This document shows positions 28,667-38,519 of a stretch of 64,000 bases of DNA, piece by piece. Source of the DNA: Acidobacteriota bacterium. GTDB taxonomy: Bacteria; Acidobacteriota; Terriglobia; Terriglobales; Acidobacteriaceae. The stretch is from positions 1 through 64,000 of the forward strand of contig JAJZVX010000005.1 of the NCBI GenBank assembly GCA_021846985.1, given 5' to 3'. The number at the start of each line of letters is the position of its first letter. Position 1 is the stretch's first letter. The notes beneath the pieces are model-generated. The model ran no database searches. It saw only the letters and a program-made list of their open reading frames with translations, and was not told the DNA's origin. A program made the position numbers and the translations under genes.

Positions 28667-29233
28667 TTGAAGCCTGCACGCGAGCACGCAACCAACAACT
28701 CGCAGACCTACTTCGTCACTTCCGACACTTGGGAACGCCGCGCTCTATTCCGCAGCGAGACGTGGGCGCGGCTCTTTTTCAAGAATCTTCTCTCGCATTG
28801 TGAATCCTATCTGCTCCACGAATTCGTCTTGATGCCCGATCACTTCCATCTGCTAATCTCTCCGATGACCGCCCTCGAACGGGCTGCCCAGTTGATCAAA
28901 GGCGGTTTCTCGTTCAGGGTGAAAAAGGAACTCGGATTCAACGGAGAAATCTGGCACCGTGGATTCTCCGATCACAGGATTCGCGATGCGGAAGACTACG
29001 ACAAGCACGTACACTACATCCGATTGAACCCCGTGAAGAGGCGCCTCTGCAATGCGCCGGCCGAATACAAATACTCATCGGCGTATGCTGGCTGGAAACT
29101 GGACCCCATCCCTCAGTGGCTAAAGCCGCTCGGTAATGAGACTTCGGGTGGCACGACTAAAGTCGTGCCCTTTCAAAACGGCTCCGACAACCTAATTGAC
29201 TTTTGTCCCCCCCAGGTAGAGAACAAGAGAAAA
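28667..29233 (+). CDS. REP-associated tyrosine transposase (RAYT), open into carB
   Basis: About 171 residues of Y1/IS200-like transposase. The metal-binding HUH motif is His59-Phe-His61 ([12 protein letters not shown]) and the conserved core is [20 protein letters not shown] and [20 protein letters not shown] with the catalytic Tyr candidates 111 and 117, then [11 protein letters not shown]. RAYTs cut and move REP palindromes as single-stranded DNA. The TTG at 28667 is the likely start (GGGAAGG upstream). There is no stop codon at the end of the domain. The frame reads through the right REP ([11 protein letters not shown]) and 19 further residues directly into the carB ATG at 29234. Confidence 0.85.
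29115..29179 (-). repeat. Right REP pair, inverted relative to the left cluster
   Basis: AGTGGCTAAAGCCGCT (29115-29130) and GGCACGACTAAAGTCGTGCC (29150-29169), the latter followed by CTTTCAAAAC (29170-29179), mirror the left units. Both lie inside the reading frame that joins RAYT to carB. Confidence 0.85.
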
Positions 29234-32200
29234 ATGCCACGCAGAAATGACATTCAAAAGATCCTCGTAATCGGCTCCGGGCCGATCGTCATCGGGCAGT
29301 CGGCCGAGTTCGATTACTCCGGCACCCAGGCCTGCAAAGCCCTCAAGCAGGAGGGCTACGAAGTCGTGCTGGTCAACTCGAACCCGGCTACCATCATGAC
29401 CGACCCCGAGCTGGCTGACCGCACCTACATCGAGCCGCTCACCCGCGGCTACGTTGAGGAGATCATCCGCATCGAAGCCGGCCTGCTGGCCACGCAGCCC
29501 GGCTCCGGCAAATTCGCCCTCCTCCCTACGGTCGGCGGTCAGACGGCCCTCAATCTCGCCGTCGATCTCGCCGATGCCGGCATCCTCGATCGCTATAACG
29601 TCGAGCTCATCGGCGCCAAGCTCGAAGCCATCAAAAAGGCCGAAGACCGGCTCCTCTTCAAGGACGCCATGCTGCGCATCGGCCTCGATGTGTCAAAATC
29701 AGCTCTCGTCAACAATCTCCGCGACGGCCTCGATTACGCCGGCAAGCTCGGTTTCCCGGTGCTCATCCGTCCCAGCTTCACGCTCGGCGGCACCGGAGGC
29801 GGCATTGCTTACAACCGCGAGGAGTTGCTCGAAATTCTGGCCCGCGGCCTCGATCTTTCGCCCGTGCACGAGTGTCTCGTCGAAGAAAGCGTTCTGGGCT
29901 GGAAGGAGTTCGAGCTTGAGGTCATGCGCGACCTCGCCGACAACGTCATCATCATCTGCTCCATCGAGAACTTTGACCCCATGGGCGTGCATACAGGCGA
30001 CTCCATCACCGTCGCCCCTGCCCAGACGCTCACCGACCGCGAATATCAGAAGATGCGCGACGCCGCCATCGCCGTCATGCGCGAAATCGGCGTCGAAACC
30101 GGTGGCTCCAACGTCCAGTTTGCCGTCAATCCGCAAGATGGCCGGATGACGGTCATCGAGATGAATCCCCGCGTCTCGCGTTCCTCGGCGCTGGCTTCCA
30201 AGGCCACCGGTTTTCCCATCGCCAAAATCGCCGCCAAGCTGGCGGTCGGCTACACCCTCGACGAGATCCCCAACGACATCACCCGCAAAACCCCGGCCTG
30301 CTTTGAGCCCACCATCGACTACGTCGTTGTCAAAATTCCCAAGTGGCAGTTCGAGAAATTCCCCGGCGCTGACGACACGCTCGGTCCCCAGATGAAGTCC
30401 GTTGGCGAAGTCATGGCCATCGGCCGCACCTTCAAGGAAGCCCTCATGAAGGCCTGGCGCGCCCTGGAAACCGGCAAGAAGACCGGCGCGGAAGTTCTCG
30501 AGCCGCGCCGCCTCACGCAGATGCTGGTCACGCCCAAGCCCGAGCGCCTCGGTTACATTCGCTTCGCCTTCGAGCGCGGCATGACCGTTCGTGAAGTTGC
30601 CCGCCTCACCGGCATGGACCCCTGGTTCCTCCACCAGTTGCGCGAAATCACCCTCGAGCAAGCCGCCATCTCCAAAAGCTTGCCGGCGGAGATCGGCGAG
30701 GAGCAACTGCGCCGCCTCAAGCGCCTGGGCCTTAGCGACGAGCGCATCGCCGCCGAGTGGAAGCTCGAAGGCCATGCCGGCACGCAGCAGGTGAGGGAAC
30801 TGCGCGAAGGGAAGGGAATCCGCCCCGTCTTCAAACTCGTCGATACCTGCGCCGCCGAGTTCGAATCCATGACACCCTACCTCTACTCCACCTACGACGA
30901 AGAGGACGAAGCGCCGCCGACGGACAAACCGAAGATCATCATCCTTGGCTCAGGCCCCAACCGCATCGGCCAGGGCATCGAATTCGACTACTGCTGCTGC
31001 CACGCCGCCTTCGCCCTCAAGGACGACGGCTACGAGACCATCATGGTCAACTGCAACCCCGAGACCGTCTCCACCGATTACGACACCAGCGACCGCCTCT
31101 ACTTCGAACCCCTCGTCCTCGAAGACGTTCTCGCCGTCTACAATCACGAGGCCCAGTCCGGCGCGAAGATCGGCATGATCGTCCAGTTTGGCGGACAAAC
31201 GCCGCTCAACCTTGCTCAACGTCTGCTTGCCGCCGGTGTGCCCATCATCGGCACCTCGCCCGACTCCATCGACCTGGCCGAAGACCGCAAGCGCTTCGGC
31301 AAGCTCCTTGATGAACTGGAAATCCCCCAGCCCGCCGGCGGCACCGCCACCAGCGTCGAGCAGGCTCTCTCGGTTGCCGGGCGCGTCGGCTATCCGGTGC
31401 TCGTCCGCCCCAGCTATGTGCTCGGTGGCCGCGCCATGGTGATTGCTTACGATGCCGCCGCCGTCACGCAATACATGAAGGAGGCGGTCGAGTATTCGCA
31501 GGAGCGTCCCGTGCTCATCGACCACTTCCTCGAAAACGCCGTTGAGGTTGATATCGACGCTCTCTGCGATTCCGAAGATGTCATCATCGCCGGCATTATG
31601 CAGCACATTGAGGAAGCAGGCATTCACTCCGGCGACTCCTCCTGTGTCCTGCCCGCCGTCAGCATGCGCGAAGAGACGTTGGAAGTTCTGCGCACCTACA
31701 CCCGCAAGCTCGCTCTCGCCCTTAAAGTCGTAGGCCTGGTCAACCTCCAGTTCGCCATCCAGCGCGGCTGCGAGGGCAACGATCGCGTCTATGTCATCGA
31801 AGTCAATCCGCGGGCCTCGCGCACCGTTCCCTATGTCTCCAAGGCCACCGGCATTCCCCTGGCCAAGATGGCGGCCCGCCTCATGACCGGCCGCAAACTC
31901 CGCGAGCTCATGCCTGAGCAACTCGCCGCGGGGAAGGATCTCGAGACCGGCGCCCACTACTATGTCAAATCGCCTGTCTTCCCCTGGTCCAAGTTCGGCG
32001 GCGTCGATACCGTTCTCGGACCTGAGATGAAATCCACCGGCGAAGTGATGGGCGTTGCCGCCACCTTTGGCGAGGCCTTCGCCAAGGCGCAGCTCTCCGC
32101 CGGCCAGTTCCTGCCCACCCGAGGCGCCATCTTCATCAGCGTCAACGACCACGACAAATCCGCAGTTCTCGATCTCGCCCGCCGCTACATGGACCTGGGC

Positions 32201-32527
32201 TTCCACATGGTTGCCACCGAGGGAACCGCCAATGTGCTCGAGGCCGGCGGTCTTGCCGTCGAGCGCGTCTTCAAAGTCAAGGAAGGCCGCCCCAACATCG
32301 TTGATCTCATCAAGGGCGACCGCATTCAACTGGTCATCAATACCCCACGCGGCGAAGACACCTTCTTCGACGAAAAGGCCATCCGCCGCGCCGCCGTACT
32401 GGCCCGCATCCCCACCATCACCACTCTGGCCGCTGCCCAGGCCGCGGTCGAGGGAATCGCCGCCATGCAGAAGCGCCAAACTACCGTCTACGCGCTTCAG
32501 CAATTACACGCCGCCTTTCTGGGCTGA
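29234..32527 (+). CDS. carB: Carbamoyl-phosphate synthase large subunit
   Basis: A protein of 1097 residues with the duplicated ATP-grasp architecture: first half [20 protein letters not shown]..., oligomerisation domain, second half [20 protein letters not shown]..., and a C-terminal MGS-like allosteric domain ([20 protein letters not shown]). It makes carbamoyl phosphate from bicarbonate, ATP and ammonia delivered by CarA. I place the start at the ATG at 29234 because family similarity begins there. Its ribosome-binding site is weak (AGAG), and the frame is open upstream through the RAYT gene back to 28667, so a fusion product cannot be excluded from sequence. Confidence 0.96.
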   Translation: MPRRNDIQKILVIGSGPIVIGQSAEFDYSGTQACKALKQEGYEVVLVNSNPATIMTDPELADRTYIEPLTRGYVEEIIRIEAGLLATQPGSGKFALLPTVGGQTALNLAVDLADAGILDRYNVELIGAKLEAIKKAEDRLLFKDAMLRIGLDVSKSALVNNLRDGLDYAGKLGFPVLIRPSFTLGGTGGGIAYNREELLEILARGLDLSPVHECLVEESVLGWKEFELEVMRDLADNVIIICSIENFDPMGVHTGDSITVAPAQTLTDREYQKMRDAAIAVMREIGVETGGSNVQFAVNPQDGRMTVIEMNPRVSRSSALASKATGFPIAKIAAKLAVGYTLDEIPNDITRKTPACFEPTIDYVVVKIPKWQFEKFPGADDTLGPQMKSVGEVMAIGRTFKEALMKAWRALETGKKTGAEVLEPRRLTQMLVTPKPERLGYIRFAFERGMTVREVARLTGMDPWFLHQLREITLEQAAISKSLPAEIGEEQLRRLKRLGLSDERIAAEWKLEGHAGTQQVRELREGKGIRPVFKLVDTCAAEFESMTPYLYSTYDEEDEAPPTDKPKIIILGSGPNRIGQGIEFDYCCCHAAFALKDDGYETIMVNCNPETVSTDYDTSDRLYFEPLVLEDVLAVYNHEAQSGAKIGMIVQFGGQTPLNLAQRLLAAGVPIIGTSPDSIDLAEDRKRFGKLLDELEIPQPAGGTATSVEQALSVAGRVGYPVLVRPSYVLGGRAMVIAYDAAAVTQYMKEAVEYSQERPVLIDHFLENAVEVDIDALCDSEDVIIAGIMQHIEEAGIHSGDSSCVLPAVSMREETLEVLRTYTRKLALALKVVGLVNLQFAIQRGCEGNDRVYVIEVNPRASRTVPYVSKATGIPLAKMAARLMTGRKLRELMPEQLAAGKDLETGAHYYVKSPVFPWSKFGGVDTVLGPEMKSTGEVMGVAATFGEAFAKAQLSAGQFLPTRGAIFISVNDHDKSAVLDLARRYMDLGFHMVATEGTANVLEAGGLAVERVFKVKEGRPNIVDLIKGDRIQLVINTPRGEDTFFDEKAIRRAAVLARIPTITTLAAAQAAVEGIAAMQKRQTTVYALQQLHAAFLG

Positions 32528-32593
32528 TTGCGTGCAGGTTGCGCCGAGCCGCATGCGCAGGCCTGGATTTTCCGAGCCTGCGCGCACACGCAA
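32528..32593. terminator. Two-tier hairpin between convergent carB and activator gene
   Basis: The outer stem TTGCGTG (32528-32534) pairs with CACGCAA (32587-32593). The inner stem GCGCAGGC (32555-32562) pairs with GCCTGCGC (32576-32583). Both are perfect. There is no T tract, but its position right after the carB stop and facing the convergent gene suits a bidirectional terminator. Confidence 0.5.
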
Positions 32594-32626
32594 CCGCGGC
32601 CTATCGAGCTTCCACTACACGTGCGG

Positions 32627-34204
32627 TTAACCCAGTTTCCGCGGCTCAATTCCCATCTTTTTCATTCGAGTAATGAGGGTTGTCCGTTTCAATCCCAACC
32701 GCGTTGCCGCGCCGTTTGGCCCTCCGACGCGGCCGCTGGTTTCCTTCAGGGCTCTCACAATGCGCTCCCGCTCTTCCGCGCTCCGGCCGCGTCCCGCCAC
32801 GGGCGCCGCGTAGTCGGCAAGCTCGGGCGCCGTAATCTCCAGCGTTTCGCCGGGCGACAGCACAACTGCCCGCTCCACCAGATTCTCCAGCTCGCGCACG
32901 TTCCCCGGCCAATGCCAGCGCTCCAGCCGGCGCAGAAGCGCCGCCGGTATATGCAAGATCTTCTTCTGCATGCGCCGCGCATATTTCTGCGTAAAGTAGC
33001 TCACCAGCAGGGGAATATCCTCGGGGCGCTCCCGCAGCGGCGGAACCCGGATCGGGATCACGTTCAGCCGGTAGTAGAGATCCCTTCGAAATTGTCCTTC
33101 GTCCACCATCTTCTTCAGGTCGCGATTGGTGGCCGCCACCAGGCGCACATCCACCTTCCGCGTCCGTGTCCCGCCCACGCGTTCAAACTCCCGCTCCTGC
33201 AGGACGCGCATCAACTTCGGCTGGACCTCCAACGGCAGGTCGCCTACTTCGTCCAGAAACAGGGTGCCGTGGTCGGCCAACTCCAGCCGCCCGACCTTCT
33301 GCGCCACCGCGCCCGTAAACGCGCCGCGCTCGTGCCCAAAGAGTTCACTCTCCAACAGCCCCGCCGGAATGGCCGCGCAATTCAGCTTGATCAGCGTCCG
33401 CTCCTTACGCCGGCAGCGCGCATGAATGGCCCGCGCGATCAACTCTTTCCCCGTGCCTGTTTCCCCCAGCAGCAGCACAGTGGAGTCGCTTGCCGCCACG
33501 GCCTCCACCATCTGCAACACCTGATGCAGAGCCGCGCTTTGTCCCACCATCCCTTCGTAGTCCGCTTCGCTCCGGATCTCCTCTTCCATGTAGAGCTTTT
33601 CCTGCGTCAACTTATCCTTCAGTTCCTGAATCTCCTGGTATGTCAGCGAGTTTTCAATCGCGATGGCCACCTGGCCGGCCGCCCGCATCAGAAACTCCAC
33701 ATCCTCCGCGTTGGAGGCATTCTCCACCCGCCATCCCAGACCCAGAACTCCCAGCGTCCGGTTGTGGCTGGTGAGCGGAAGGCAGCAGCCCGACCCTATT
33801 CCCTCCTGCACGGCGAGCTGATGTTCCGGCGCGTTCATCTCCGCGGCTCTGGCCGAGACTACCGGCTTGCCTGTCTTGAACGCCTTGCCCACCCCCGACC
33901 CATCCACCTGCTGCAACAGATTTTCCCGCGCAAACCCGCGCCCTTCAGGAAAGTCCATGGTCACGGACCGCAGTTGCCGCTGCTCCTCGTCAGGCAGCCA
34001 CACCGACACCAGATCGCAGTGCATACACTCCCGGATGCTCTCGGAAATTGCCAGGAGCAGATCGCGAAGCTCCAGGTTCGATACCAGCGCATTGGTCAGC
34101 TCCAGCAGCAGCCGCAGCCGCTTGCTTTCCCGCTGCAATTCGTTCCTCGCCGCCGCGACTCCACGGCCCGCTCCATCCGGCTCCCTGGTCGAAGGCATGG
34201 CCAT
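32627..34204 (-). CDS. GAF-domain sigma-54-dependent transcriptional activator
   Basis: A protein of 525 residues. An N-terminal GAF sensor domain (about 35-185, containing IGSGCCLPL and LGVLGLGW) replaces a receiver. A coiled linker follows, then an AAA+ domain with Walker [10 protein letters not shown] (246-254), GAFTGA at 294-299 and Walker [11 protein letters not shown]. The C-terminal Fis-type helix-turn-helix reads [20 protein letters not shown]. It resembles NorR/FhlA-type activators that sense a small molecule or redox state through GAF. TGTCG/CGACA boxes lie 18-66 bp upstream of its start, and a sigma-54 promoter faces the other way at 34353, so self-regulation and activation of the divergent gene are both plausible. 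Confidence 0.9.
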   Translation of the reverse strand: MAMPSTREPDGAGRGVAAARNELQRESKRLRLLLELTNALVSNLELRDLLLAISESIRECMHCDLVSVWLPDEEQRQLRSVTMDFPEGRGFARENLLQQVDGSGVGKAFKTGKPVVSARAAEMNAPEHQLAVQEGIGSGCCLPLTSHNRTLGVLGLGWRVENASNAEDVEFLMRAAGQVAIAIENSLTYQEIQELKDKLTQEKLYMEEEIRSEADYEGMVGQSAALHQVLQMVEAVAASDSTVLLLGETGTGKELIARAIHARCRRKERTLIKLNCAAIPAGLLESELFGHERGAFTGAVAQKVGRLELADHGTLFLDEVGDLPLEVQPKLMRVLQEREFERVGGTRTRKVDVRLVAATNRDLKKMVDEGQFRRDLYYRLNVIPIRVPPLRERPEDIPLLVSYFTQKYARRMQKKILHIPAALLRRLERWHWPGNVRELENLVERAVVLSPGETLEITAPELADYAAPVAGRGRSAEERERIVRALKETSGRVGGPNGAATRLGLKRTTLITRMKKMGIEPRKLG

Positions 34205-34221
34205 TCTCCTGACGCCCTAAG

Positions 34222-34270
34222 TGTCGCACAACTCCGACATTTGTCGATATTTCTGTCGAAGATTCCGACA
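34222..34270. promoter_or_regulatory. TGTCG/CGACA operator cluster (candidate enhancer)
   Basis: Two inverted repeats, TGTCG-N8-CGACA (34222-34239) and TGTCG-N7-CGACA (34254-34270), with an extra TGTCG at 34242-34246 between them. They lie about 85-130 bp upstream of the sigma-54 element at 34353-34368, the normal distance for activator-binding enhancers, and just upstream of the activator gene itself. Confidence 0.65.
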
Positions 34271-34352
34271 CTTCATCCACCCCAAAAGGTCTCTCAAAAT
34301 GTATTGTATTCAAAAAACAGGAGATAACAACGGAGTGGACGTCGCCACTTTT

Positions 34353-34368
34353 TGGCATTCCGATTGCA
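34353..34368 (+). promoter_or_regulatory. Sigma-54 (-24/-12) promoter
   Basis: TGGCATTCCGATTGCA fits TGGCACG-N4-TTGCW with the GG and GC pairs 10 bases apart. It points to the gene at 34510, with a predicted transcription start near 34379. The TGTCG operator cluster is suitably placed upstream. Confidence 0.7.
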
Positions 34369-34509
34369 CTTTCAGGCTTGGCCGGCGGCTTCGGAGCGGG
34401 CTGAGGTCTGTCGGCGTGGAGTTAAGGAGCGCGCTGCCGAGCGCTCTCTTTCATCGTCGCGCGCTCTCTTCGCCCCAGGCTGGCAAACGGTACGAACGTA
34501 AGCGCAAAC

Positions 34510-35625
34510 ATGAACCGCTCACCGCAACAGCAACGCGACCCTTCCTCCCGCCCTGGAATGGCCAGGTGGCTCGCAAGACCGCTCTTGATTCTTGCGCTCC
34601 ATACTTCTGTTGCGGCTTGGGCAGGGGCGCAGCAGATTGCCACGGCCGGTTTGCCCACGCCAGGCGCCGGCTCCTCCCTGTCTGCTGCGCCCGCTCCGGC
34701 CGAAACCACTGACATCCGGCCCGCCACCATCGGCGGTACAGTCACCGATGCGGACGACGAGATTGTCCCCGGCGCAACGGTCCTGCTACAAGGTCCGGAC
34801 TCGGTTCACACTCGCTCTGTGCTCTCCGGCGACAATGGATTTTTTCAGTTCACCGGCCTCCGCCCGGGAATCCCGTACCGTGTTGTCATCAGCGCCCGCG
34901 GTTTGGTCTCCTGGCGATCGCCACCCATGATTCTTGCTCCTGGGCAGTTCTTCTTCCTCAAGGAAAGCAAGCTTCACATCGCCGGGGGCGAAACTTCCGT
35001 CACCGTCTACTCTTCACCCCAGCAGATTGCGCTAGAGCAGGTCATGGTTGCCGAGCAGCAGCGCGTCTTTGGCTTTATTCCTAACTTCTACGCTGTCTAT
35101 GATTCTCATCCCGTTCCACTCACCGCGCGGCTCAAATACAGGCTTGCCTTCCACGCTGCCACAGACCCCATCATCTTCGCTGGCGCGGCCTTCGTCGCAG
35201 CCGCCTACCAGGCCTCCAACCGTCTCGACTATGGCCAGGGTTTTGCGGCGTACTCCAAGCGTCTGGGCGCCAGCTATGCCAACGCTTCATCCAGCATCCT
35301 CATTGGTGGCGCTGTTCTGCCCTCGCTTCTCCACCAGGACCCTCGCTACTACTACAAAGGCACCGGTTCTGCCCATTCCCGCCTCTTCCATGCCATCGCC
35401 AGCCCCTTCCTCTGCAAAGGCGACAACGGCCGTTTGCAACCCAACGTTTCCAGCATCGGCGGCGATCTAGCCGCCGGCGCTCTCACCAATGCGTATTATC
35501 CCGCCGCCGATCGTGGCGCCGGGTTGCTTTTTCAGAATTTCCTGATCACCTCCAGCGGCCGTATGATGAATGCTGCGCTTCAGGAGTTTGTCCTGCGCAG
35601 GTTCACGCCCGGAGCCCGGAACTGA
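34510..35625 (+). CDS. Exported protein with carboxypeptidase-regulatory-like domain
   Basis: A protein of 371 residues. A hydrophobic signal segment (PLLILALHTSVAAWAGAQQ) is followed by a beta-sandwich CarboxypepD_reg-like domain (ATIGGTVTDADDEIVPGATV, FFQFTGLRPGIPYRVVISA). A C-terminal region follows with hydrophobic stretches and conserved-looking blocks (FAAYSKRLGASYANASSSIL, LHQDPRYYYKGTG, ALTNAYYPAADRG). It is probably a surface or outer-membrane-associated protein, perhaps a partial beta structure. Exact function unknown. The leader carries a sigma-54 promoter at 34353 and TGTCG boxes, so expression is probably under the divergent GAF activator. The Shine-Dalgarno sequence is weak. Confidence 0.75.
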   Translation: MNRSPQQQRDPSSRPGMARWLARPLLILALHTSVAAWAGAQQIATAGLPTPGAGSSLSAAPAPAETTDIRPATIGGTVTDADDEIVPGATVLLQGPDSVHTRSVLSGDNGFFQFTGLRPGIPYRVVISARGLVSWRSPPMILAPGQFFFLKESKLHIAGGETSVTVYSSPQQIALEQVMVAEQQRVFGFIPNFYAVYDSHPVPLTARLKYRLAFHAATDPIIFAGAAFVAAAYQASNRLDYGQGFAAYSKRLGASYANASSSILIGGAVLPSLLHQDPRYYYKGTGSAHSRLFHAIASPFLCKGDNGRLQPNVSSIGGDLAAGALTNAYYPAADRGAGLLFQNFLITSSGRMMNAALQEFVLRRFTPGARN

Positions 35626-35764
35626 GCCAGAGGCTTGCGTCCTTGATCCGTCAACCGGTCACCGCGGCAACGGCCGTCTGTACCGAAGTTGGATGATTCC
35701 GCAGCCGCGTCAAAGGGCTTGTCCCGCGTTGCGCTGCCACCAAAGAAAGAGGAGAGTCAATCCC

Positions 35765-36628
35765 ATGCCGAACTTCCAGCCCGCTTCGATTCTCTGCCCC
35801 CTCGATCTCAGTGAAGCTTCGGCCGGCGTACTGCGCTGGGCCGCTTTACTCGCAACTGCATATCACGCCACGCTGCGTATCCTCCATGCCGAGTGGATCG
35901 ACTATCCCCGCTACTTTCTCCCTTCGCAGGAAGCTGAACTGGCCGCTGTCTCGGTTCGTGCGCGTTCGGCCGCCGTTGCCGCCCTTGGCTCCCTGGTCGC
36001 CGAACACCTTCCCGCGCGCATTCCGCATCAGGTTGCCGTGGTGGAAGGGCACCCCATCGAAACGATCCTCGAAGATGCCCGTCTTCACAATCCCGGCCTC
36101 ATCGTCATGGGCAGCCACGGCCGCAGCGGACTTGCCCGCCTCCGGATGGGTTCCGTGGCGGAGAACGTTGTCCGCCTCACCACGGTTCCTACCCTGGTCG
36201 TCCGTGCTCCGCAATCCGGCCAGGCGCCCGCCACCATCACCCGCATCCTCTGTCCTGTCGCCATGGACGAGCAGCCCGATCCGGGCATGGCCGTTGCGGC
36301 CGGCCTTGCCGCCACCACAGGCGCCAGCCTTGTTGCCCTCCATGTTGAAGAACCCGGCGTCTCCGTGTCCGTCCATCGCGACCGCCTCTGTGCGTTTGTG
36401 CCCGACGATGTCAGGACTCGCTGCCATGTTGCGGAGATGGTCCGTCAGGGAAATGCCGCCGAGCAGATTCTCCTTGCCGCCCGCGAGAATCAGGCCGACC
36501 TCATCGTCCTGGCCGCTCGCCATCGCCGCCTGCTCGACTTCTCCGTTATCGGCAGCACCACGGAAGCGGTCATGCGCCACGCGGATGCCGCTGTGTTCGT
36601 CTTGCCGGCCTCTTCTTCGCGGGAATAG
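35765..36628 (+). CDS. Tandem universal stress protein (UspA family)
   Basis: A protein of 287 residues made of two Usp domains (about 5-145 and 155-285). The first has the ATP-binding signature G-S-H-G-R-S-G..L-R-M-G-S (IVMGSHGRSGLARLRMGSVA). The second has a degenerate site (LAARHRRLLDFSVIGSTTEA), so perhaps only one nucleotide site is active. Usp proteins support survival under stress, but the mechanism is variable. The ATG at 35765 is chosen from AGAGGAGAG upstream and from the domain start. No operon partner is obvious. Confidence 0.9.
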   Translation: MPNFQPASILCPLDLSEASAGVLRWAALLATAYHATLRILHAEWIDYPRYFLPSQEAELAAVSVRARSAAVAALGSLVAEHLPARIPHQVAVVEGHPIETILEDARLHNPGLIVMGSHGRSGLARLRMGSVAENVVRLTTVPTLVVRAPQSGQAPATITRILCPVAMDEQPDPGMAVAAGLAATTGASLVALHVEEPGVSVSVHRDRLCAFVPDDVRTRCHVAEMVRQGNAAEQILLAARENQADLIVLAARHRRLLDFSVIGSTTEAVMRHADAAVFVLPASSSRE

Positions 36629-36716
36629 ACACAGGCTGCCGTCAATCACGAATACACAGGACGTTTTGAAGGATGTTAACTAAAGATCGCGCTTTGGCTG
36701 CCTGCAGGAAGCCCTA

Positions 36717-36764
36717 GGGAAGCACCGCGCCGTGCAAACCGCGCCCGCGCGCGCCCGGCTTCCC
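36717..36764. terminator. Possible stem between convergent usp and membrane-protein genes
   Basis: GGGAAGC (36717-36723) pairs with GCTTCCC (36758-36764) around a GC-rich 34-base loop. There is no T tract; this is a low-confidence terminator between convergent genes. Confidence 0.25.
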
Positions 36765-36772
36765 TGGTCCCG

Positions 36773-37261
36773 TCAGCCTTCGGCATTGCGGCGCTTGGCA
36801 GCCAACTGCGCCCCAATCGAGTAGCCCACCAGCGCCATGGCTGGCCACGTTCCAACAAACGGCCCGTCGTCGTCGATCAGTCCGCTCGGCTGGGGAAAAC
36901 TCAGGAACGTCCGCGTCAGTTTCTCTGTCGCGTCGCACTGCAGGCACTGATGCGGTCCTGTTGGCATATCCAGCACCCAAAGGCAGACAATCATCACCCA
37001 GATCAGCCCCATCAGCCACACCAGGGGCGCCATCTCGTCCTGCCGGAACTTGTTGAACAGGAAACCCGCCAGAAGAGGGAAGAACATCGAAAGCAGAAGA
37101 ATCAGAATCTGCGGAACTCCGCGCGGATTCAATGCATAGCCGATGCTCATCAGCACCGCCCACGCCGCCAGGGCCACCAGCGTATGCAGCAGAAACTGAA
37201 CCGCCTGCCGCCAGAGTTTTGCCTCACTCCGCTCTTCTTCCGTAAACAAGGACGAGTGCAT
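36773..37261 (-). CDS. Membrane protein of unknown function
   Basis: A protein of 162 residues with four predicted helices (TLVALAAWAVLMSIGYAL, ILILLLSMFFPLLAGFLF, LVWLMGLIWVMIVCLWVL, and TWPAMALVGYSIGAQLAA). A loop between helices 3 and 4 holds CLQC, a possible metal or disulfide site. I do not recognise the family. It is convergent with the universal stress gene and divergent from the DapA-family gene. Confidence 0.7.
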   Translation of the reverse strand: MHSSLFTEEERSEAKLWRQAVQFLLHTLVALAAWAVLMSIGYALNPRGVPQILILLLSMFFPLLAGFLFNKFRQDEMAPLVWLMGLIWVMIVCLWVLDMPTGPHQCLQCDATEKLTRTFLSFPQPSGLIDDDGPFVGTWPAMALVGYSIGAQLAAKRRNAEG

Positions 37262-37403
37262 GGCTCCGGCTCCTCAGGTACAGGTCTTCGCGCGCTGTTT
37301 GCTGCTTTATAAATATCACCTTGCGCCAGTGGCGAACAATTTTTCTGCGCCGGCTACGCAGCCCGTTGCCCTCGGCTTCCGCCTGAAGTTTTACAATGAC
37401 CCC

Positions 37404-38459
37404 ATGCTCCTTGACGGAATCTTCGCTGCCGTTCCCACGCCTTTCTACCCCGATGAGCGCGTCTACCTCCGCAAAGTCGAGGCCAACACCGCCCACTACT
37501 CCCGCACCCTCCTTGCCGGTATCCTCATCCTCGGCTCTACGGGCGAGGCCGTCTCCGTCAACGACGCCGAATCCCGCGACATCCTCCGCGTGGCCGCCGA
37601 AGCGGCCGCCCCGGATAAGGTTCTCATTGCTGGCGCCGCCCGGGAGAGCGTCCGCGGGACCGTCGAGATGGCGGAAATAGCGGCCGAATACAAATACGAC
37701 GCGGTCCTTGTTCGCACGCCCACCTACTTTGCCGCCCAGATGACGCCCGCCGCGGTCCTCCATTACTACCGCAGCGTCGCCGACCGCTCTCCGCTGCCGG
37801 TCATCCTCTACAACATTCCTCAATGCGCCCCCTACAACATCCCCGTCGAACTGGTTGCCGAGCTGGCGCACCACCCCAACATCATCGGCATCAAGGACTC
37901 CAGCGGAAGCCTCGACCGCATCAAAGCCCAGGTTGAGCTGACGCGCAACGCCCCCCGGCGCACTGTTCCCGTCACGCATGTCTTCGCGGCGGTGACCGCG
38001 CGCATGCTCTCCCCAAAGACGCAATCCGCCGGCAGTTTCATCGCCGCCAGCGAGCTGACCAGCGGACCGGCCGAGGCCGCCGCGGCTCCCGCGCCGGCGC
38101 TGAAAACACGCACCAAAGAGGTTGGCTTTCAGGTGCTCACCGGTTCGGCCTCCATCCTCCTCGACTCGCTCGAAGCTGGCGCCTGCGGGGCCATTCTCGG
38201 CTTTGCGGCCTGCGCCCCCCAGGCCTGCTGCGAAGTGTACTCGGCATGGAAGGAGCACGATCTGGCGCTTGCGCAGCAAAAGCAGGAGCGCATCCTCGCT
38301 CCCAGCCAGCGCATTGTCGCTCAACTGGGCATCAACGGCGTCAAATACGCCTGCGACTTCAACGGATACTACGGCGGCCTTTGCCGCGCGCCGCAGCTCC
38401 CTCTCACCGCCGGCAACAAGACTGAAATCGAGACGCTTCTCGCCACCATACGCAGCTAG
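37404..38459 (+). CDS. Dihydrodipicolinate synthase/N-acetylneuraminate lyase family protein
   Basis: A protein of 351 residues with a TIM-barrel core. The catalytic Tyr136 (ILYNIPQ) and Schiff-base Lys164 (IIGIKDSSG) are present, and the pyruvate-carboxylate site is GSTGEA at 44-49. Members condense or cleave pyruvate with an aldehyde; whether this one is DapA or another aldolase cannot be told. About 55 residues of Ala/Pro/Ser-rich sequence are inserted at about 186-240, between the helix after the Lys strand and the FQVLTGSAS strand, making it longer than the usual 290-310. The start at 37404 is chosen by family alignment. Confidence 0.85.
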   Translation: MLLDGIFAAVPTPFYPDERVYLRKVEANTAHYSRTLLAGILILGSTGEAVSVNDAESRDILRVAAEAAAPDKVLIAGAARESVRGTVEMAEIAAEYKYDAVLVRTPTYFAAQMTPAAVLHYYRSVADRSPLPVILYNIPQCAPYNIPVELVAELAHHPNIIGIKDSSGSLDRIKAQVELTRNAPRRTVPVTHVFAAVTARMLSPKTQSAGSFIAASELTSGPAEAAAAPAPALKTRTKEVGFQVLTGSASILLDSLEAGACGAILGFAACAPQACCEVYSAWKEHDLALAQQKQERILAPSQRIVAQLGINGVKYACDFNGYYGGLCRAPQLPLTAGNKTEIETLLATIRS

Positions 38460-38484
38460 CCGGATTCCGGTCTCTGAATCCGGC
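38459..38484 (+). terminator. Hairpin terminator after the DapA-family gene
   Basis: GCCGGATTC (38459-38467) and GAATCCGGC (38476-38484) form a perfect 9-bp stem with an 8-base loop, starting inside the stop codon. The T tract is missing. Confidence 0.5.
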
Positions 38485-38519
38485 AGAGGGCAGGGAACTG
38501 CGCCGCCTGCGTCGAAAGC

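Larger units (their letters stand above)
28553..29179 (+). mobile_element. RAYT/REP element inserted between carA and carB
   Basis: A RAYT transposase gene is bracketed by REP-like palindromes in mirror order. Left: CGGCTTCAGCCG (28569-28580), GGCACGACTTTAGTCGTGCC (28601-28620), GCGGCTTTAGCCGC (28641-28654). Right, inverted: AGTGGCTAAAGCCGCT (29115-29130), GGCACGACTAAAGTCGTGCC (29150-29169). The 30 bases 28591-28620 are the exact reverse complement of 29150-29179. This is the structure expected of an autonomous RAYT unit. Confidence 0.85.

Noticed and set aside
29234..29234. Annotating a single 1286-residue RAYT-CarB gene
   Set aside because: Family similarity splits cleanly into two proteins and carB has its own ATG; the fusion is kept as a finding, not as the annotation.
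30950..32503. Open frame of 517 codons on the minus strand
   Set aside because: Antisense to carB; a composition artefact.
34201..34509. Upstream extension of the 34510 gene frame to cover the leader
   Set aside because: The sigma-54 element and operator boxes occupy this region and the signal peptide starts at 34510.
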